Notes: generated by a model from the sequence alone, not told the origin. Positions 8,077 to 17,820 are shown, counted from the stretch's first letter. The stretch: 64,000 bases of DNA from Mycobacterium sp. BK086 (GCA_004362315.1 SNWL01000010.1:248001-312000), one strand, 5' to 3'. Program-made: numbers and translations.

Positions 8077-9504
8077 ATGATTCCCTCGAATCCGACGGAC
8101 ACACAGAACAGCGTTGCGAAGGAACAGCTTTCGCAGAAGACCTCACGGATGGACAAAGCGATGACAGATGGCACTGCAGTATTGATGCCCGACATCGAGG
8201 TTGGGATCTACCGCAAGATTCTGCTGAGGATCACCCCAATCGTCATGCTGGGAATGTTCATTTCCTACATTGACCGCGCGAACCTTGGCGTCCTTGCGAA
8301 ACCCATGTCCCACGACCTTGGCCTGACCGCCGCGACGTTCGGTTTGGCCGCAGGATTTTTCTACGTCGGATACTGCTTCTTCGAGATCCCGTCCAACATG
8401 GCGCTGGCGAAATTCGGTGCCCGGCGGTGGATTGCCCGAATCATGGTGTCCTGGGGCGTTGTCACGATGCTCATGGCACTGGTCCAGAACGACGTCACTT
8501 TCTACATTTGCCGCACCATGCTCGGCATCGCCGAGGCCGGATTTTCTCCGGGCGCTCTTCTGTTCCTTGCCATCTGGTGCCCGCCTCGCCTGTTGACCAA
8601 GGCGTATTCGATGGTGAACCTCGCAGTACCTGTCGCATTGGCGGTTGGGTCGGTGTTGACTGCGAGCCTGCTCGTTCTCGACGGCACCTTCGGACTGGCG
8701 GGCTGGCGCTGGGTGTTCCTGATCGAGGGCGTGCCGGCGATCCTCCTCGGCATCTTCATCTGGTTCCGGCTGCCTAGCACGCCAAAGGACGCTCCATGGC
8801 TCGATGTGGCCGAAAAGGCCTACCTGTCTGAACACGTCGTGCAAGACGACAGCGCCAAAGCTCACGAGGTTCGGCAATTGGTGGCGGCGCTTAAACGTCC
8901 GGCGGTTTGGCTGTTCGTCGTTCTTTACTTCTGCATGACCATCGGCTACTGGTCGCTCACCTACTTCCTGCCGACCATCGTCGGGGAGCGGTTCGACGTC
9001 GGACCGTCGGGCGCGGGGTTCATCTCGGCAATCCCATGGGCATTCGCCGCGGTCGTGATGCTGGTGGTTCCCAAGACCGTCGGTCGCAGCGGTGACCGGC
9101 GATGGCACCTCACCGCGATGCAGTTCGCCGGCGGTATTGGTCTGGCCTTCGCGGCGACGACCGGCAGCGGTGTCGGCGCCCTGATCGGCATCAGCCTTGC
9201 CGCCGCGGGATTCTTCGGATCATTGTCTACCTTCCAGTCCATGCAGGCACAGGTATTCGCCGGCGGTCTGGCCGCGGTGGCGCTCGCGATGGTCAACGGC
9301 CTGGCCAGCTTGAGCGGTCTGGCCGGCCCGTACGTGGTGGGACTCCTCAAGGACGCAACAGGATCCACGAACAGCGGCCTGCTGATCATGTCGGCATTCT
9401 TCGTGATCGCCGCGGTGATGATCAACATCATGACGCGCTGGGCGGACTCCCTGACCGGCGGAATCCATGGCACCGCAGGCCGTCAAAGGTATCGGGTGTC
9501 GTGA
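8077..9504 (+). CDS. MFS transporter, anion:cation symporter type
   Basis: The 475-residue protein has about twelve hydrophobic segments split by a central hydrophilic loop (KDAPWLDVAEKAYLSEHV). The first half contains FISYIDRANLGVLAKPM and GFFYVGYCFFEIPSNMALAKFGARRW, the signature of the ACS family (phthalate, tartrate, glucarate permeases) that imports organic anions. ATG 8077 lies three bases after the previous stop with an AAGGA site. It should import the pathway's carboxylate substrate. Its last four bases overlap the thiolase start. Confidence 0.92.
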   Translation: MIPSNPTDTQNSVAKEQLSQKTSRMDKAMTDGTAVLMPDIEVGIYRKILLRITPIVMLGMFISYIDRANLGVLAKPMSHDLGLTAATFGLAAGFFYVGYCFFEIPSNMALAKFGARRWIARIMVSWGVVTMLMALVQNDVTFYICRTMLGIAEAGFSPGALLFLAIWCPPRLLTKAYSMVNLAVPVALAVGSVLTASLLVLDGTFGLAGWRWVFLIEGVPAILLGIFIWFRLPSTPKDAPWLDVAEKAYLSEHVVQDDSAKAHEVRQLVAALKRPAVWLFVVLYFCMTIGYWSLTYFLPTIVGERFDVGPSGAGFISAIPWAFAAVVMLVVPKTVGRSGDRRWHLTAMQFAGGIGLAFAATTGSGVGALIGISLAAAGFFGSLSTFQSMQAQVFAGGLAAVALAMVNGLASLSGLAGPYVVGLLKDATGSTNSGLLIMSAFFVIAAVMINIMTRWADSLTGGIHGTAGRQRYRVS

Positions 9505-10733
9505 CACATCGAGACCACGCTCAGGACATCGTTATCTGTGACCCGCTGCGCACGCCGGTCGGCAGGATGGGCGGAGTGCTCGCGACGTTGACAGCCACGG
9601 ACCTAGCCAGCGTGGCGCTGCGGGCGCTCGTTGCGCGGACGGGCCTGAGCGAGGGGGACGTCGACGACGTCATTCTCGGCAACGGCTACGCCAACGGGGA
9701 GGCACCTGCTATTGGCCGGGTCGCGGCGCTCGACGCCGGGTTGGGTGTGGGCGTACCGGGACTGCAGATCGACCGCCGCTGCGGCTCTGGTCTGCAGGCC
9801 GTTCTCTATGCCGCGGGACAGGTCGCCACCGGCGCTGCCCGCGTGGTCGTGGCAGGTGGTGCTGAATCGATGTCGAACGTCGAGCACTACGCACTCGGCC
9901 TGCGCACGGGGATCCGGCAGGGTTCCGTCACCTTGGTTGACCGTCTGGACCGGGCACGCGAAACTGCCGGAGGCTCAGCCCATCCCGTCGAAGGCGGGAT
10001 GATCGAGACCGCTGAGAATCTGCGCCGCGAATACCGTATCAGTCGTGATGACCAGGATGAACTGGCCTTACGATCGCATCAACGAGCGGTGGCTGCCCAC
10101 GATGCAGGCCGCTTTTCCAGCGAAATCGTCGCTGTCACGATCCCAGGCAAGCGGGGAGCTCCAGACGCGGTGGTAGACCGTGACGAACACCCACGCGCCG
10201 ATATAACCATCGACAAGCTGAACACCCTTCGTCCGGTCCGGCTGAAGGTTGATCCTCACTCAACCGTCACCGCGGGCAATGCCTCCGGTCAGAACGACGG
10301 CGCCGCGCTCTGTGTCGTCACCACTCGCGTACATGCCGAAAAGAGTGGCCTGACACCACTTCTCGCGCTGCGATCATGGGCTGTCACGGGCTGCCGCCCC
10401 GAAGTGATGGGCATCGGACCCGTGGCCGCCACCGCGACAGCGCTGAACCGTGCCGAACTCGCCCTGGACGACATCGACGTCATCGAACTCAACGAGGCGT
10501 TCGCGGCTCAAGTGCTTGCCGTACTGGCCGAATGGAAGATCGACGCGCTCGACGAGCGGCTGAATCCCAATGGCTCGGGAATCTCACTGGGCCACCCAGT
10601 CGCTGCCACCGGAGCCCGCATCCTCGCCACCGCCGCGTACGAAGCCCGCCGCCGAGACGCGCGCTTCGTCTTGGAGACCATGTGCATCGGCGGTGGCCAA
10701 GGATTGGCCGCGGTGTTCGAGGCAGTGCGATGA
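9501..10733 (+). CDS. thiolase (acetyl-CoA acyltransferase)
   Basis: Starting at GTG 9501, which overlaps the transporter stop as GTGA, the 410-residue product carries all thiolase landmarks: nucleophilic Cys in DRRCGSGLQAV (about residue 91), the GGAESMSN loop, the His in NGSGISLGHPVAATGAR and the second Cys in MCIGGGQG. Thiolases cleave 3-oxoacyl-CoA with CoA to give acetyl-CoA. Directly followed by 3-oxoacid CoA-transferase subunits, it fits the last step of a beta-ketoadipate-like or 3-oxoacid pathway. Confidence 0.93.
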   Translation: MTHRDHAQDIVICDPLRTPVGRMGGVLATLTATDLASVALRALVARTGLSEGDVDDVILGNGYANGEAPAIGRVAALDAGLGVGVPGLQIDRRCGSGLQAVLYAAGQVATGAARVVVAGGAESMSNVEHYALGLRTGIRQGSVTLVDRLDRARETAGGSAHPVEGGMIETAENLRREYRISRDDQDELALRSHQRAVAAHDAGRFSSEIVAVTIPGKRGAPDAVVDRDEHPRADITIDKLNTLRPVRLKVDPHSTVTAGNASGQNDGAALCVVTTRVHAEKSGLTPLLALRSWAVTGCRPEVMGIGPVAATATALNRAELALDDIDVIELNEAFAAQVLAVLAEWKIDALDERLNPNGSGISLGHPVAATGARILATAAYEARRRDARFVLETMCIGGGQGLAAVFEAVR

Positions 10734-10764
10734 ACGTCGAGTACGACAACGGGCGGAGTGTGCG

Positions 10765-11460
10765 GTGAGCAGAACCATCGTCTGTACAGCTGCTAAAGAT
10801 GCAGTCGACGGGATAAAGGACGGTTCCACCATTCTCGTCGGCGGCTTCGGCATGGCAGGCATGCCGACCACGCTCATTGACGCGCTCATCGAACAGGGCG
10901 CGTCCGAACTCACCATCGTCAGCAACAACGCGGGTAATGCTGACACCGGCCTGGCCGCTCTGCTGGCCGCGGGGAGGGTCATCAAAGTGATCTGTTCGTT
11001 TCCGCGACAATCAGATTCGTATGTCTTCGACGCGCTCTATCGGGCGGGCAAGATCGACCTTGAAGTGGTGCCACAAGGCAACCTGGCTGAACGTATCCGG
11101 GCGGCCGGGGCCGGCATCGGCGCCTTCTTCTGCCCGACAGGGGTAGGCACCCCACTGGCTCAAGGTAAGGAGACACGGACCATCGATGGCCGCGACTACG
11201 TGCTCGAGTTCCCGATCCGCGGTGACGTCGCGCTCATCGGCGCGCACATCGGGGACCGCGCCGGAAACTTGTTGTATCGCAAGACGGCACGGAACTTCGG
11301 TCCTGTGATGGCGACCGCCGCATCGCTGACCATCGCCGAGGTCTCCAGCGTCGTCGACACCGGGGACATTGACCCGGAAACGGTGGTGACGCCAGGCATC
11401 TTCGTCGACCGCGTGCTGGACCTGTCCACACTGACCGCTACCCACAGGGAGGGATCATGA
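10765..11460 (+). CDS. 3-oxoacid CoA-transferase, subunit A
   Basis: The GTG start at 10765 has GGAG six bases upstream. The 231-residue product shows the alpha-subunit glycine loop VGGFGMAGMP (about 25-34), followed by VSNNAGNADTGLAALL and CPTGVGTPLAQGKETR, as in SCOT, PcaI and AtoD-type subunits. It overlaps the B-subunit gene by ATGA, as expected for a heterodimer translated in coupled fashion. It would activate a 3-oxoacid with CoA from succinyl-CoA or a similar donor. Confidence 0.93.
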   Translation: MSRTIVCTAAKDAVDGIKDGSTILVGGFGMAGMPTTLIDALIEQGASELTIVSNNAGNADTGLAALLAAGRVIKVICSFPRQSDSYVFDALYRAGKIDLEVVPQGNLAERIRAAGAGIGAFFCPTGVGTPLAQGKETRTIDGRDYVLEFPIRGDVALIGAHIGDRAGNLLYRKTARNFGPVMATAASLTIAEVSSVVDTGDIDPETVVTPGIFVDRVLDLSTLTATHREGS

Positions 11461-12140
11461 CCGACACGCTGGGCGCGTCATCGACTCTCGAGCATCTCGA
11501 CCGTGGCCCGCTGAACCTGCGGGAAATCGCGGCAGGGGTTGCCCGAGACATCCCGGCGGGGTCCTACGTCAATCTGGGTATCGGGCAGCCGACCGCGGTG
11601 GCCGACTACCTCGACCCGGCCGCCGGGGTGGTGCTGCACACTGAGAACGGCATGCTCGGCATGGGCGGCGAAGCGTTCGGCGAGGCCATCGATCCCGACT
11701 TGACCAACGCGGGCAAGATCCCGGTCACCGAAACCCCTGGCGCGTCGTACTTTCACCACGGCGATTCCTTTGCCATGATGCGCGGCGGTCACCTCGACGT
11801 CTGTGTGCTGGGCGCGTTCCAGGTCAGCGAGCGTGGCGACCTGGCGAACTGGCATACCGGCGCGGCCGATTCGATTCCCGCAGTCGGTGGAGCGATGGAC
11901 TTGGCCATCGGTGCGAAGCGCGTCTTTGTGATGATGACGTTGTTCACAAAAGACGGCAGACCCAAATTGGTTCCACAGTGCAGCTACCCGTTGACGGGAC
12001 TGCGGTGTGTGAGCCGGGTGTACACCGAACTAGGTACCTTTGAAATCGATAATGTGGGAGAGGCCGGCATACGGGTGCTCGAGACGTTCGGGACCAGTAT
12101 CGCGGCGCTCGCTGAACGCATGGAAGTCGAACTGCACTGA
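11457..12140 (+). CDS. 3-oxoacid CoA-transferase, subunit B
   Basis: The 227-residue product contains the active-site glutamate of family I CoA-transferases in HTENGMLGMG and the GIGQPTAVADYL strand before it, with the C-terminal LKVDEV-like tail replaced by ALAERMEVELH. Its ATG overlaps the A-subunit stop. It is the last gene of the catabolic block; 347 bases without a gene follow. Confidence 0.93.
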   Translation: MTDTLGASSTLEHLDRGPLNLREIAAGVARDIPAGSYVNLGIGQPTAVADYLDPAAGVVLHTENGMLGMGGEAFGEAIDPDLTNAGKIPVTETPGASYFHHGDSFAMMRGGHLDVCVLGAFQVSERGDLANWHTGAADSIPAVGGAMDLAIGAKRVFVMMTLFTKDGRPKLVPQCSYPLTGLRCVSRVYTELGTFEIDNVGEAGIRVLETFGTSIAALAERMEVELH

Positions 12141-12392
12141 TCTGAGATCTTATGGCCTTCGAACAACCGTGACGCCGGTCCGAGGTTCAATGCGCGGCCC
12201 TCACGGAAGTGAACGGCGCGATCGCGGCCTGGTTCGTACGAGGGCACGCCAGGCTGACCGCGCCGCTCAGACTCATTTCGCCGGCAGGAGCGTTCAACGG
12301 CGCAGATGAATTTGGCGCGAGCATTCCGGGAGTCTGGCATCGAGCCGACACGATCGCCGATGGCCGACCACCAACCCGCATCAGGGCATGGG

Positions 12393-12437
12393 TGGAGCCG
12401 ATGCCGGGAATCGAACCCACGTCTTGGGAAGCCTATG
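12393..12437 (-). pseudogene. tRNA 3'-end remnant, possible attachment site
   Basis: Read leftward, this segment has a tRNA-like T-arm (GTGGGTTCGATTCCCGG) followed by seven acceptor-like bases, one discriminator and CCA, preceded by CTTCCCAA, which resembles a tRNA-Gly anticodon loop. No matching 5' acceptor (GCCGATG) or D-arm is found upstream and the outer T-stem pair is mismatched, so it is not a working tRNA. Such 3' fragments are often left by integrating elements. It lies in a 347-base gene-free stretch (12141-12487) with nothing else identifiable. Confidence 0.4.
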
Positions 12438-12487
12438 ACCGGCAGTTCCTTCAGCGCCGACTACCAGTGTCTGGCTAGCCGTCCGTC

Positions 12488-13774
12488 TCACCCAGCCAGG
12501 ATGCGATATTGAGCCGCCAACTGTTGCTGAGCTTGATCCAGTTGGCGGGCAACGGTTTTGATCATGAATCGGTCGACGGCGGCCACACACCAGTAGCGCG
12601 AGATCACGCCGCCCAGCTGCGAGGCCCGGATGCACCGGCTGTTAGGTAGGCCCGCTACCGGTGCGGTGGCTTGCGCCGACGGGGTGGCGGCGACGAGGTC
12701 GCCGTAGGCCTTGGTCAACTGCTGGGCCGCAGCGGCGTCGCGGGCCTGATAGAGGGTGTCGAGGTTGATGGACACGTAATCCACCCCGGCATCGGCGAGG
12801 AGCGGGCCGGCCTGCACCGGATTGTCTTCGAAGTGCAGGGCCCCGTCGCGCGGGTAAGCCGCACCGGTGGTCGAGGTGGCCCGGTCGGGCGGCGATGGCA
12901 GCGTGCGGGCGACCAGCCCGGTGGGATCCAGCGGCAGGGCGGCGAACTGGCCGGGGTCGGTCGGGGTGAAGGCGTCGATCAACGGCAACTGACGATCCAG
13001 TGTCCCGGAGACGAGCTGAGCGGCGCGGTCAGGTCCCTCGACGGCGCGAGCCGACTGCAATAAGACAAACGGTCCGCGCGAGGTGATGGCGACCAGCTCC
13101 TGCACCCTGGCCGCACCGTCAAGGTAGGTCAGTTCTGTCGCTGCCGCCTCGGGGTGCCCCGGGATGGGAACGGCCCGCTCGGGCTCGGTCACAATCGGTG
13201 TCGCGCTGGGGATCCGGGGCATGTGCAGCGACGCGGTCACCATTCCCTGGGCCGCAGCCGTCGCCGCGTTGGGATCGGCGAACCGCAGCACGGCGTTACG
13301 CAGCGAGGTCTGGTCGTTGGGTGCGGGGGTGTGCCGGTCAGACACGAAACCCACCACGAACGGGAGCCCGTGGGTGCCGAGCGCGGTGATCTGCGGCCAG
13401 CTCACACGACCCATGTCCTTATCGTTCTGCACCACCGTCGCAGGTTCCGGACCGGCCGCGATCAGGGTCGCGTCGGCCTGCCACGGTCCGGCGACGGCGG
13501 CGGCCATTCGACGACCTTCGACGAGGCGACCGATCTGCTCGGAATTCGCCGACGCCATCGGCGGCAGTGCCGCCGTGGGGTAGCCTCCGGTGTTCAGCTG
13601 GGCCGGATTGACTGCCGCCGCAGCCGAAGTCGAGCCCGCCGGCGCGGTGGCGTGCTGCCCGGCGGTGGTAACGCTGCAGCCGGCGAGGCTTGTCGCGATC
13701 AGCGTCACCGAGGCGGCGGCGCACCACCACCGGCGGCCGGTACCCCAAGGGCCGATCGCCGCACCTGCTATCAA
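12488..13774 (-). CDS. DUF7373-type mycobacterial lipoprotein
   Basis: The 428-residue product begins with a basic N-terminus and hydrophobic segment ending in the lipobox LAGC, so it is a lipid-anchored secreted protein. The mature part contains an Ala/Pro-rich linker and a large globular region (GRRMAAAVAGPWQADATL, HGLPFVVGFVSDRHTP, LDTLYQARDAAAAQQL, PNSRCIRA, SRYWCVAAVDRF) with two C-terminal cysteines. I recognise this as the lipoprotein family found in many paralogues in mycobacteria; function is unknown. The TTG start overlaps the stop of the upstream lipoprotein gene by four bases, so the two are translationally coupled. Confidence 0.8.
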   Translation of the reverse strand: MIAGAAIGPWGTGRRWWCAAASVTLIATSLAGCSVTTAGQHATAPAGSTSAAAAVNPAQLNTGGYPTAALPPMASANSEQIGRLVEGRRMAAAVAGPWQADATLIAAGPEPATVVQNDKDMGRVSWPQITALGTHGLPFVVGFVSDRHTPAPNDQTSLRNAVLRFADPNAATAAAQGMVTASLHMPRIPSATPIVTEPERAVPIPGHPEAAATELTYLDGAARVQELVAITSRGPFVLLQSARAVEGPDRAAQLVSGTLDRQLPLIDAFTPTDPGQFAALPLDPTGLVARTLPSPPDRATSTTGAAYPRDGALHFEDNPVQAGPLLADAGVDYVSINLDTLYQARDAAAAQQLTKAYGDLVAATPSAQATAPVAGLPNSRCIRASQLGGVISRYWCVAAVDRFMIKTVARQLDQAQQQLAAQYRILAG

Positions 13775-14247
13775 CGGGTCACGCAGATCTTCCAGCCGTC
13801 CTCCCGCTTAAGCGGCAACTGGACGGTCGAGGTGCCCATGGTCTCGTTCTCAGCGTCCATAGTGACCACGGCGGTATCGCCGGTGACCTTCGGGGTGATG
13901 GATTTGACCTGCGTCAGCCCGTTGTCGTGGCGGGTCTTCTTCAGCATCTCCATCACCACGCCGGTGAACTTCTGGCGCATCGCGGTGCACAGCAGGTCGG
14001 CATAGGCGTCCCAATTTTGGGTGTTGTAGGCATCCTGGTAGGCCAGGACGGTCTCCTTAATCTGGTCCTCGTCGCTGGGTGGCGGCGGTGGGGGAGCGGC
14101 GACAGTCGTGGCCGGGGCGGCTGTGGCGCTCGTCGGCGCACCGGTTTGCTGGGATACCGGTTGGCCACCGCTGCTGCAGGCCACCAGCGCGGCGGCGGCC
14201 AACAGCGACATCGCTGGCCCGGCAAATAATCTTGATGCCACCCGCAC
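13771..14247 (-). CDS. small lipoprotein with NTF2-like domain
   Basis: The 158-residue product has a signal peptide ending VACSSGG, a Thr/Ala/Pro-rich linker with eight prolines in a row region, then a roughly 100-residue domain (DEDQIKETVLAYQDAYNTQNWDAYADLL ... REDGWKICVTR) typical of the DUF4878/NTF2-like cone fold seen in mycobacterial envelope proteins. It is co-transcribed with the downstream lipoprotein and lies just below the kinase gene, so it could be part of an envelope-sensing set. Function is unknown. Confidence 0.75.
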   Translation of the reverse strand: MRVASRLFAGPAMSLLAAAALVACSSGGQPVSQQTGAPTSATAAPATTVAAPPPPPPSDEDQIKETVLAYQDAYNTQNWDAYADLLCTAMRQKFTGVVMEMLKKTRHDNGLTQVKSITPKVTGDTAVVTMDAENETMGTSTVQLPLKREDGWKICVTR

Positions 14248-14322
14248 CTCGGCAAACCCCCATCAGCGCCCACAAGAGTTACCAACCCACGCTATCGTAG
14301 CGAACCGTGGACCCGGTAGGTG

Positions 14323-16059
14323 TTACTGGCGCGGCACCTTGGCGGCCATCGCGGTCACCAACGCAACAACGTCGTTGCCGCCGGCGGAGTGGCATTGCCG
14401 GACATCAATGATCACGTTGCCACGCACCTGCATGCCCCGCTGACACGAGGTGCCACCACCGGCCAGGGTGGCTGCGACGGTTACCACTCCGTTGCTGGTC
14501 ACCGAGGGAGCTAAGGTCCAGGTCTGGGCCGGCGCTCCCGGTGGCGTCACGATCACCGCCTGAGTCCCGCACACCCCCCACTGGCCGCGCTGAGCGACCA
14601 AGAACAGCCCGGCCTTCTGGCCGTCGGAGAACGCGACCACCGACTGCACGACACCGTCTTGCGAGGTTGTGGAGTTCATTGCCCGCAGCGACTGCACCGC
14701 CACCGCGGTCGCACCACTCCCGGCATAGGTGCCCTGTTGCGCTGGGGCCCAGGAGCCCAGACAGTCGGTGGGCGCCACCGTGCCCGCATCGGTGAGGAAA
14801 TCGCTGCCGTCCGACTCCAACGTCAGGCCACCCGGAATTTCGTTGGGAGTCAACAGGATCGACCGGAGCTGCGATCCCGACACATCGGTGGCAAAACCTC
14901 CGGCCGCCGAGGGTGACGGTGACGGCCCCGATGTCGTCACCGGGGGGCCCGCCCCCACCGAGCCGGCGTCGGTGGGCCACGCCACCACGGCAACCGCCGC
15001 CACCACCAGCACGACCACCCCCGACACTGCGGCGGCGACCAGCCCCCGTCGGCGCCGACGCGGGGGCGCAGCGCTGGGCGGTGGCGCCGACGACGGTCCC
15101 GCCATCATCGTGCGGGGTCCGCTGGGCTGCCACCACGGGCCGGCGGCAGTGGGAACAAAGTCGGGGTAGGAGACCACCTCGCCGCTGGGAACAGCCGAGA
15201 ACGGCATCGCGGTCAGACCGGGGGAGTCGTGCAACGCGCTGGCAGCGGCCGCGCCCAGTGCACCCGCCGACGCAAACCGATCCGCCGGGCTTTTGGCCAT
15301 CGCCGTGGCGATCACCATGTCCAACGCGGCGGGCAGGGACGGGACGAAGTCAGTGACCCGCGGCGGTGGGGACTGCAGGTGGGCCATCATCATCGCCGCC
15401 ATCCCGTTCGCGGAGGAGAACGGGGTCTTGCCAGTCAACAACCGAAACAGCGTGCAGCCCAACGAATACACATCGGCGCGGCCGTCGAACGGCATGCCCG
15501 ACAGCACCTCCGGGGCGGCGTAGGCCACCGTGGCCATCACCGAGCCGGTCACCGTCAAGCTCACGTCGTCGAGCGCCCGGGCAATCCCGAAGTCGCCCAA
15601 CAACACCCGCTCCGCCGGGCTGGCCTGGCCAGAGAGCAGAAAGTTAGCCGGCTTGACGTCGCGGTGCACCACATTGCGGGCGTGCGCATGGTCGAGAGCC
15701 TTGGCGACCTCACCGATGATGTGGACGGCACGCTGGGGAGTCATCGTTCCGGTGCGCAGCGCGTCGTCGGCGTCGGTGCCCTCGACGTATTGCATGGCGA
15801 TCCACAGCTGGCCGTCCTCGGTCTCGCCCCGGTTATAGACCGCGACGATGTTCGGGTGATCCAACGCCGAGGCGACCTCCGCCTCGCGGATGAACCGGGC
15901 CCGGAAATCGCGGTCGCGGGAGAGCTCCGCGGAGAGCACCTTCAGGGCGTCATGGCGCGGCAGAGTCGGGTTCGCCGCCAGATAGACCGCACCCATGCCG
16001 CCCGAGCCGAGCAGCTTCTCGATGCGGTAACCGCCGACCATCGACCCGGCACTCAACAC
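14323..16059 (-). CDS. membrane Ser/Thr protein kinase with PknH-type extracellular sensor
   Basis: The 578-residue protein has a complete Hanks kinase domain at about 8-270: glycine loop [16 protein letters not shown]-equivalent lysine in DALKVL, catalytic loop [12 protein letters not shown] in GDFGIAR, and APE in [10 protein letters not shown] Pro-rich juxtamembrane stretch and a basic PRRRRRG run precede one transmembrane helix (about 335-357). Outside, a roughly 190-residue domain with four cysteines resembles the PknH sensor domain. The GTG start follows an AAGGAC site. It probably senses an envelope ligand and phosphorylates cytosolic proteins. Two lipoprotein genes lie downstream on the same strand. 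Confidence 0.92.
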   Translation of the reverse strand: MLSAGSMVGGYRIEKLLGSGGMGAVYLAANPTLPRHDALKVLSAELSRDRDFRARFIREAEVASALDHPNIVAVYNRGETEDGQLWIAMQYVEGTDADDALRTGTMTPQRAVHIIGEVAKALDHAHARNVVHRDVKPANFLLSGQASPAERVLLGDFGIARALDDVSLTVTGSVMATVAYAAPEVLSGMPFDGRADVYSLGCTLFRLLTGKTPFSSANGMAAMMMAHLQSPPPRVTDFVPSLPAALDMVIATAMAKSPADRFASAGALGAAAASALHDSPGLTAMPFSAVPSGEVVSYPDFVPTAAGPWWQPSGPRTMMAGPSSAPPPSAAPPRRRRRGLVAAAVSGVVVLVVAAVAVVAWPTDAGSVGAGPPVTTSGPSPSPSAAGGFATDVSGSQLRSILLTPNEIPGGLTLESDGSDFLTDAGTVAPTDCLGSWAPAQQGTYAGSGATAVAVQSLRAMNSTTSQDGVVQSVVAFSDGQKAGLFLVAQRGQWGVCGTQAVIVTPPGAPAQTWTLAPSVTSNGVVTVAATLAGGGTSCQRGMQVRGNVIIDVRQCHSAGGNDVVALVTAMAAKVPRQ

Positions 16060-16760
16060 GGGAAGTCCTTGCGACCACCCCGCCCGGCGCCGGCCTCCAC
16101 TGCCACCACCTCCGCCTTCCCTGTTCGGCTAAGCACACCAGCTGATGACAGCATCCAACGCGATGAGGTCCCTGACCGGCAACTAATCACCGCTCGTGTC
16201 GGCGCTCCCGGCCTCACGACCGGTCGGGACAGTCGTTCACCCGGTGATCGGATCACCCGATCGCGACGCCCGCCCGTGAATGCCGTCCGGCGGCTCAGCG
16301 GGGTGGATCGCCAGCCACCCGCCACGGGCAGCGGCGGCCCGGCCACCGCCCCGGACACGGGTACGTCGCTACGGTTCGCTGACGCCCCGGCGACTAACCA
16401 CCCGGGTGCATCGGGTGACCTTCGGGCCGAGAAATTAGCGCAATCCGCCTGGCGCAGCGCCGGTTAGGGTTGGGATGTCCCGTTCACCGGTTCAGTCTGA
16501 TCCATAGAATTCGTGCCGCCTGCGGGTTGGCTCTCGTTGGGAGTGTCGACGCTCCGAGCGTGCGGGACGCGGCGCGCTGCACTGGCGCGTCGCTGCTCTG
16601 GGTGGATGGCCTGCAAAGGTCCGATGCTTGGCCCGGTGTCTGGCCGGAGTGTTTCGTGCCGCTCCGAGGGCTGGCGATTATGGACGCTGCCGACACCAGG
16701 TCGAGAGCAAACCCGTTGTTGGAGAACACGTCACACGTCCGCCGCCCCATAGGAGTCGAG
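16060..16760. other. kinase upstream region and putative left end of the IS110 element
   Basis: No convincing gene lies between the kinase start and the transposase ATG. The part nearest the transposase (about 16480-16760) is GC-rich and contains several potential hairpins, such as GGAGTGTCGACGCTCC at 16540-16555. In the IS110 group this left non-coding end encodes the bridge RNA; that is established for the family, and here it is inferred from position only. Confidence 0.4.
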
Positions 16761-17820
16761 ATGATCGAGGTCGTTATCGGAGTTGACGCACACAAGAGGA
16801 CGCATACTCTCGTCGCGGCTAACGTCAACGGCCGCAAGCTGGGGGAGAAGACGATCCCCACGACGAGCGCGGGGAATCAGGCCGCGATCCGCTGGGCGCG
16901 ACAACGATTCGGCGGCGGTCTGGTGTGGGGGATCGAGGACTGCCGGCCGCTGACAGCGCGCCTGGAACACGACTTGTTGGCCACCGACGCCAAAGTCGTC
17001 CGGGTACCGCCGCACCTGATGAGCCGATCGCGTGCCTCTTCGCGCACACCCGGCAAGTCGGATCCCATCGACGCGCTCGCGGTGGCCCGCGCCGTCTTGC
17101 GTGAACCCGATCTGCCGGCGGCCTTTCATGACCCGGTGTCATTGGAGTTACGGCTATTGGTGGACCGGCGCGAAGACCTCGTCCTTTACCGGACCGCTAC
17201 GATCAACCGACTGCTGGCGCGGGTCCACGAACTCGACCCTACGCACACCCATTCGTCCAACTGGCACTGGAAGAAGGCCAGAGAAACCATGCGGGACTGG
17301 CTGATCCCACATGCCGGCCTGACCGCGGAGTTGGCCCGCGACGAAATCGCCGACATCATCGCCGCATCCGAATCGATCGATGCGCTGTCCCGGCGCATCG
17401 GCGGGCTGATCCGCGGCGTGGCGCCGAGTCTGCTCGCCCTGAAAGGTTGTGGGGAATTGACCGCCGCCAAGATCGTCGCCGAAACCGCTGGCGTGCACCG
17501 CTTCAAAAGCGAAGCAGCCTTCGCGCGTCTCGCTGGAGTGGCACCCATTCCGCACTGGTCGGGTGACGCCAATGTGCGCTTACGGCCGACGCGGCGGGGT
17601 AATCGCCAGCTCAACACCGCGTTGCATCGCATCGCCGTCACCCAGATCCGTTGGGACGGACCAGGCAAGGTGTACTTCGAACGACGACTCCACGACGGCG
17701 ACACCCGCAGCCAAGCGTTGCGATCGCTGAAACGCCGGTTGGCTCGGGTGGTCTTCAACCGACTCCGCGCAGACCAGCCCCGTCCCGCCCTGCCTCTGTA
17801 ACCGTTGAGGCGTCCTAAGC
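16480..17820 (+). mobile_element. IS110-family insertion sequence (ends approximate)
   Basis: The element is recognised from its transposase. IS110-group elements usually lack terminal inverted repeats and target duplications, and I see none, so both ends are estimates: the left from where hairpin-rich non-coding sequence begins, the right from the short space before the next gene at 17828. Confidence 0.45.
16761..17801 (+). CDS. IS110-family transposase
   Basis: The 346-residue product starts at ATG 16761, ten bases after AGGAG. Its N-terminal RuvC-like DEDD domain is visible as IGVDAHKRTHT (Asp 8), WGIEDCRPL (Glu), and KSDPIDALAVARA (two Asp), and the C-terminal Transposase_20 domain as LLALKGCGELTAAKIVAETAG ... 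FARLAGVAPIPHWSGD, including the serine/GAPIP region required for catalysis. Length is normal and the frame is intact, so the element may still be active. The frame is open upstream to 16470, but that part does not resemble the family N-terminus. Confidence 0.93.
   Translation: MIEVVIGVDAHKRTHTLVAANVNGRKLGEKTIPTTSAGNQAAIRWARQRFGGGLVWGIEDCRPLTARLEHDLLATDAKVVRVPPHLMSRSRASSRTPGKSDPIDALAVARAVLREPDLPAAFHDPVSLELRLLVDRREDLVLYRTATINRLLARVHELDPTHTHSSNWHWKKARETMRDWLIPHAGLTAELARDEIADIIAASESIDALSRRIGGLIRGVAPSLLALKGCGELTAAKIVAETAGVHRFKSEAAFARLAGVAPIPHWSGDANVRLRPTRRGNRQLNTALHRIAVTQIRWDGPGKVYFERRLHDGDTRSQALRSLKRRLARVVFNRLRADQPRPALPL

Noticed and set aside
12390-12480. Functional tRNA-Gly or the 3' end of tmRNA
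   Set aside because: No 5' acceptor or D-arm is found, the outer T-stem pair is broken and no tag-coding or pseudoknot region is present.
16470-16760. N-terminal extension of the IS110 transposase
   Set aside because: The family N-terminus begins at MIEVVIGVDAHK with a good ribosome site; upstream sequence is more likely the non-coding left end.
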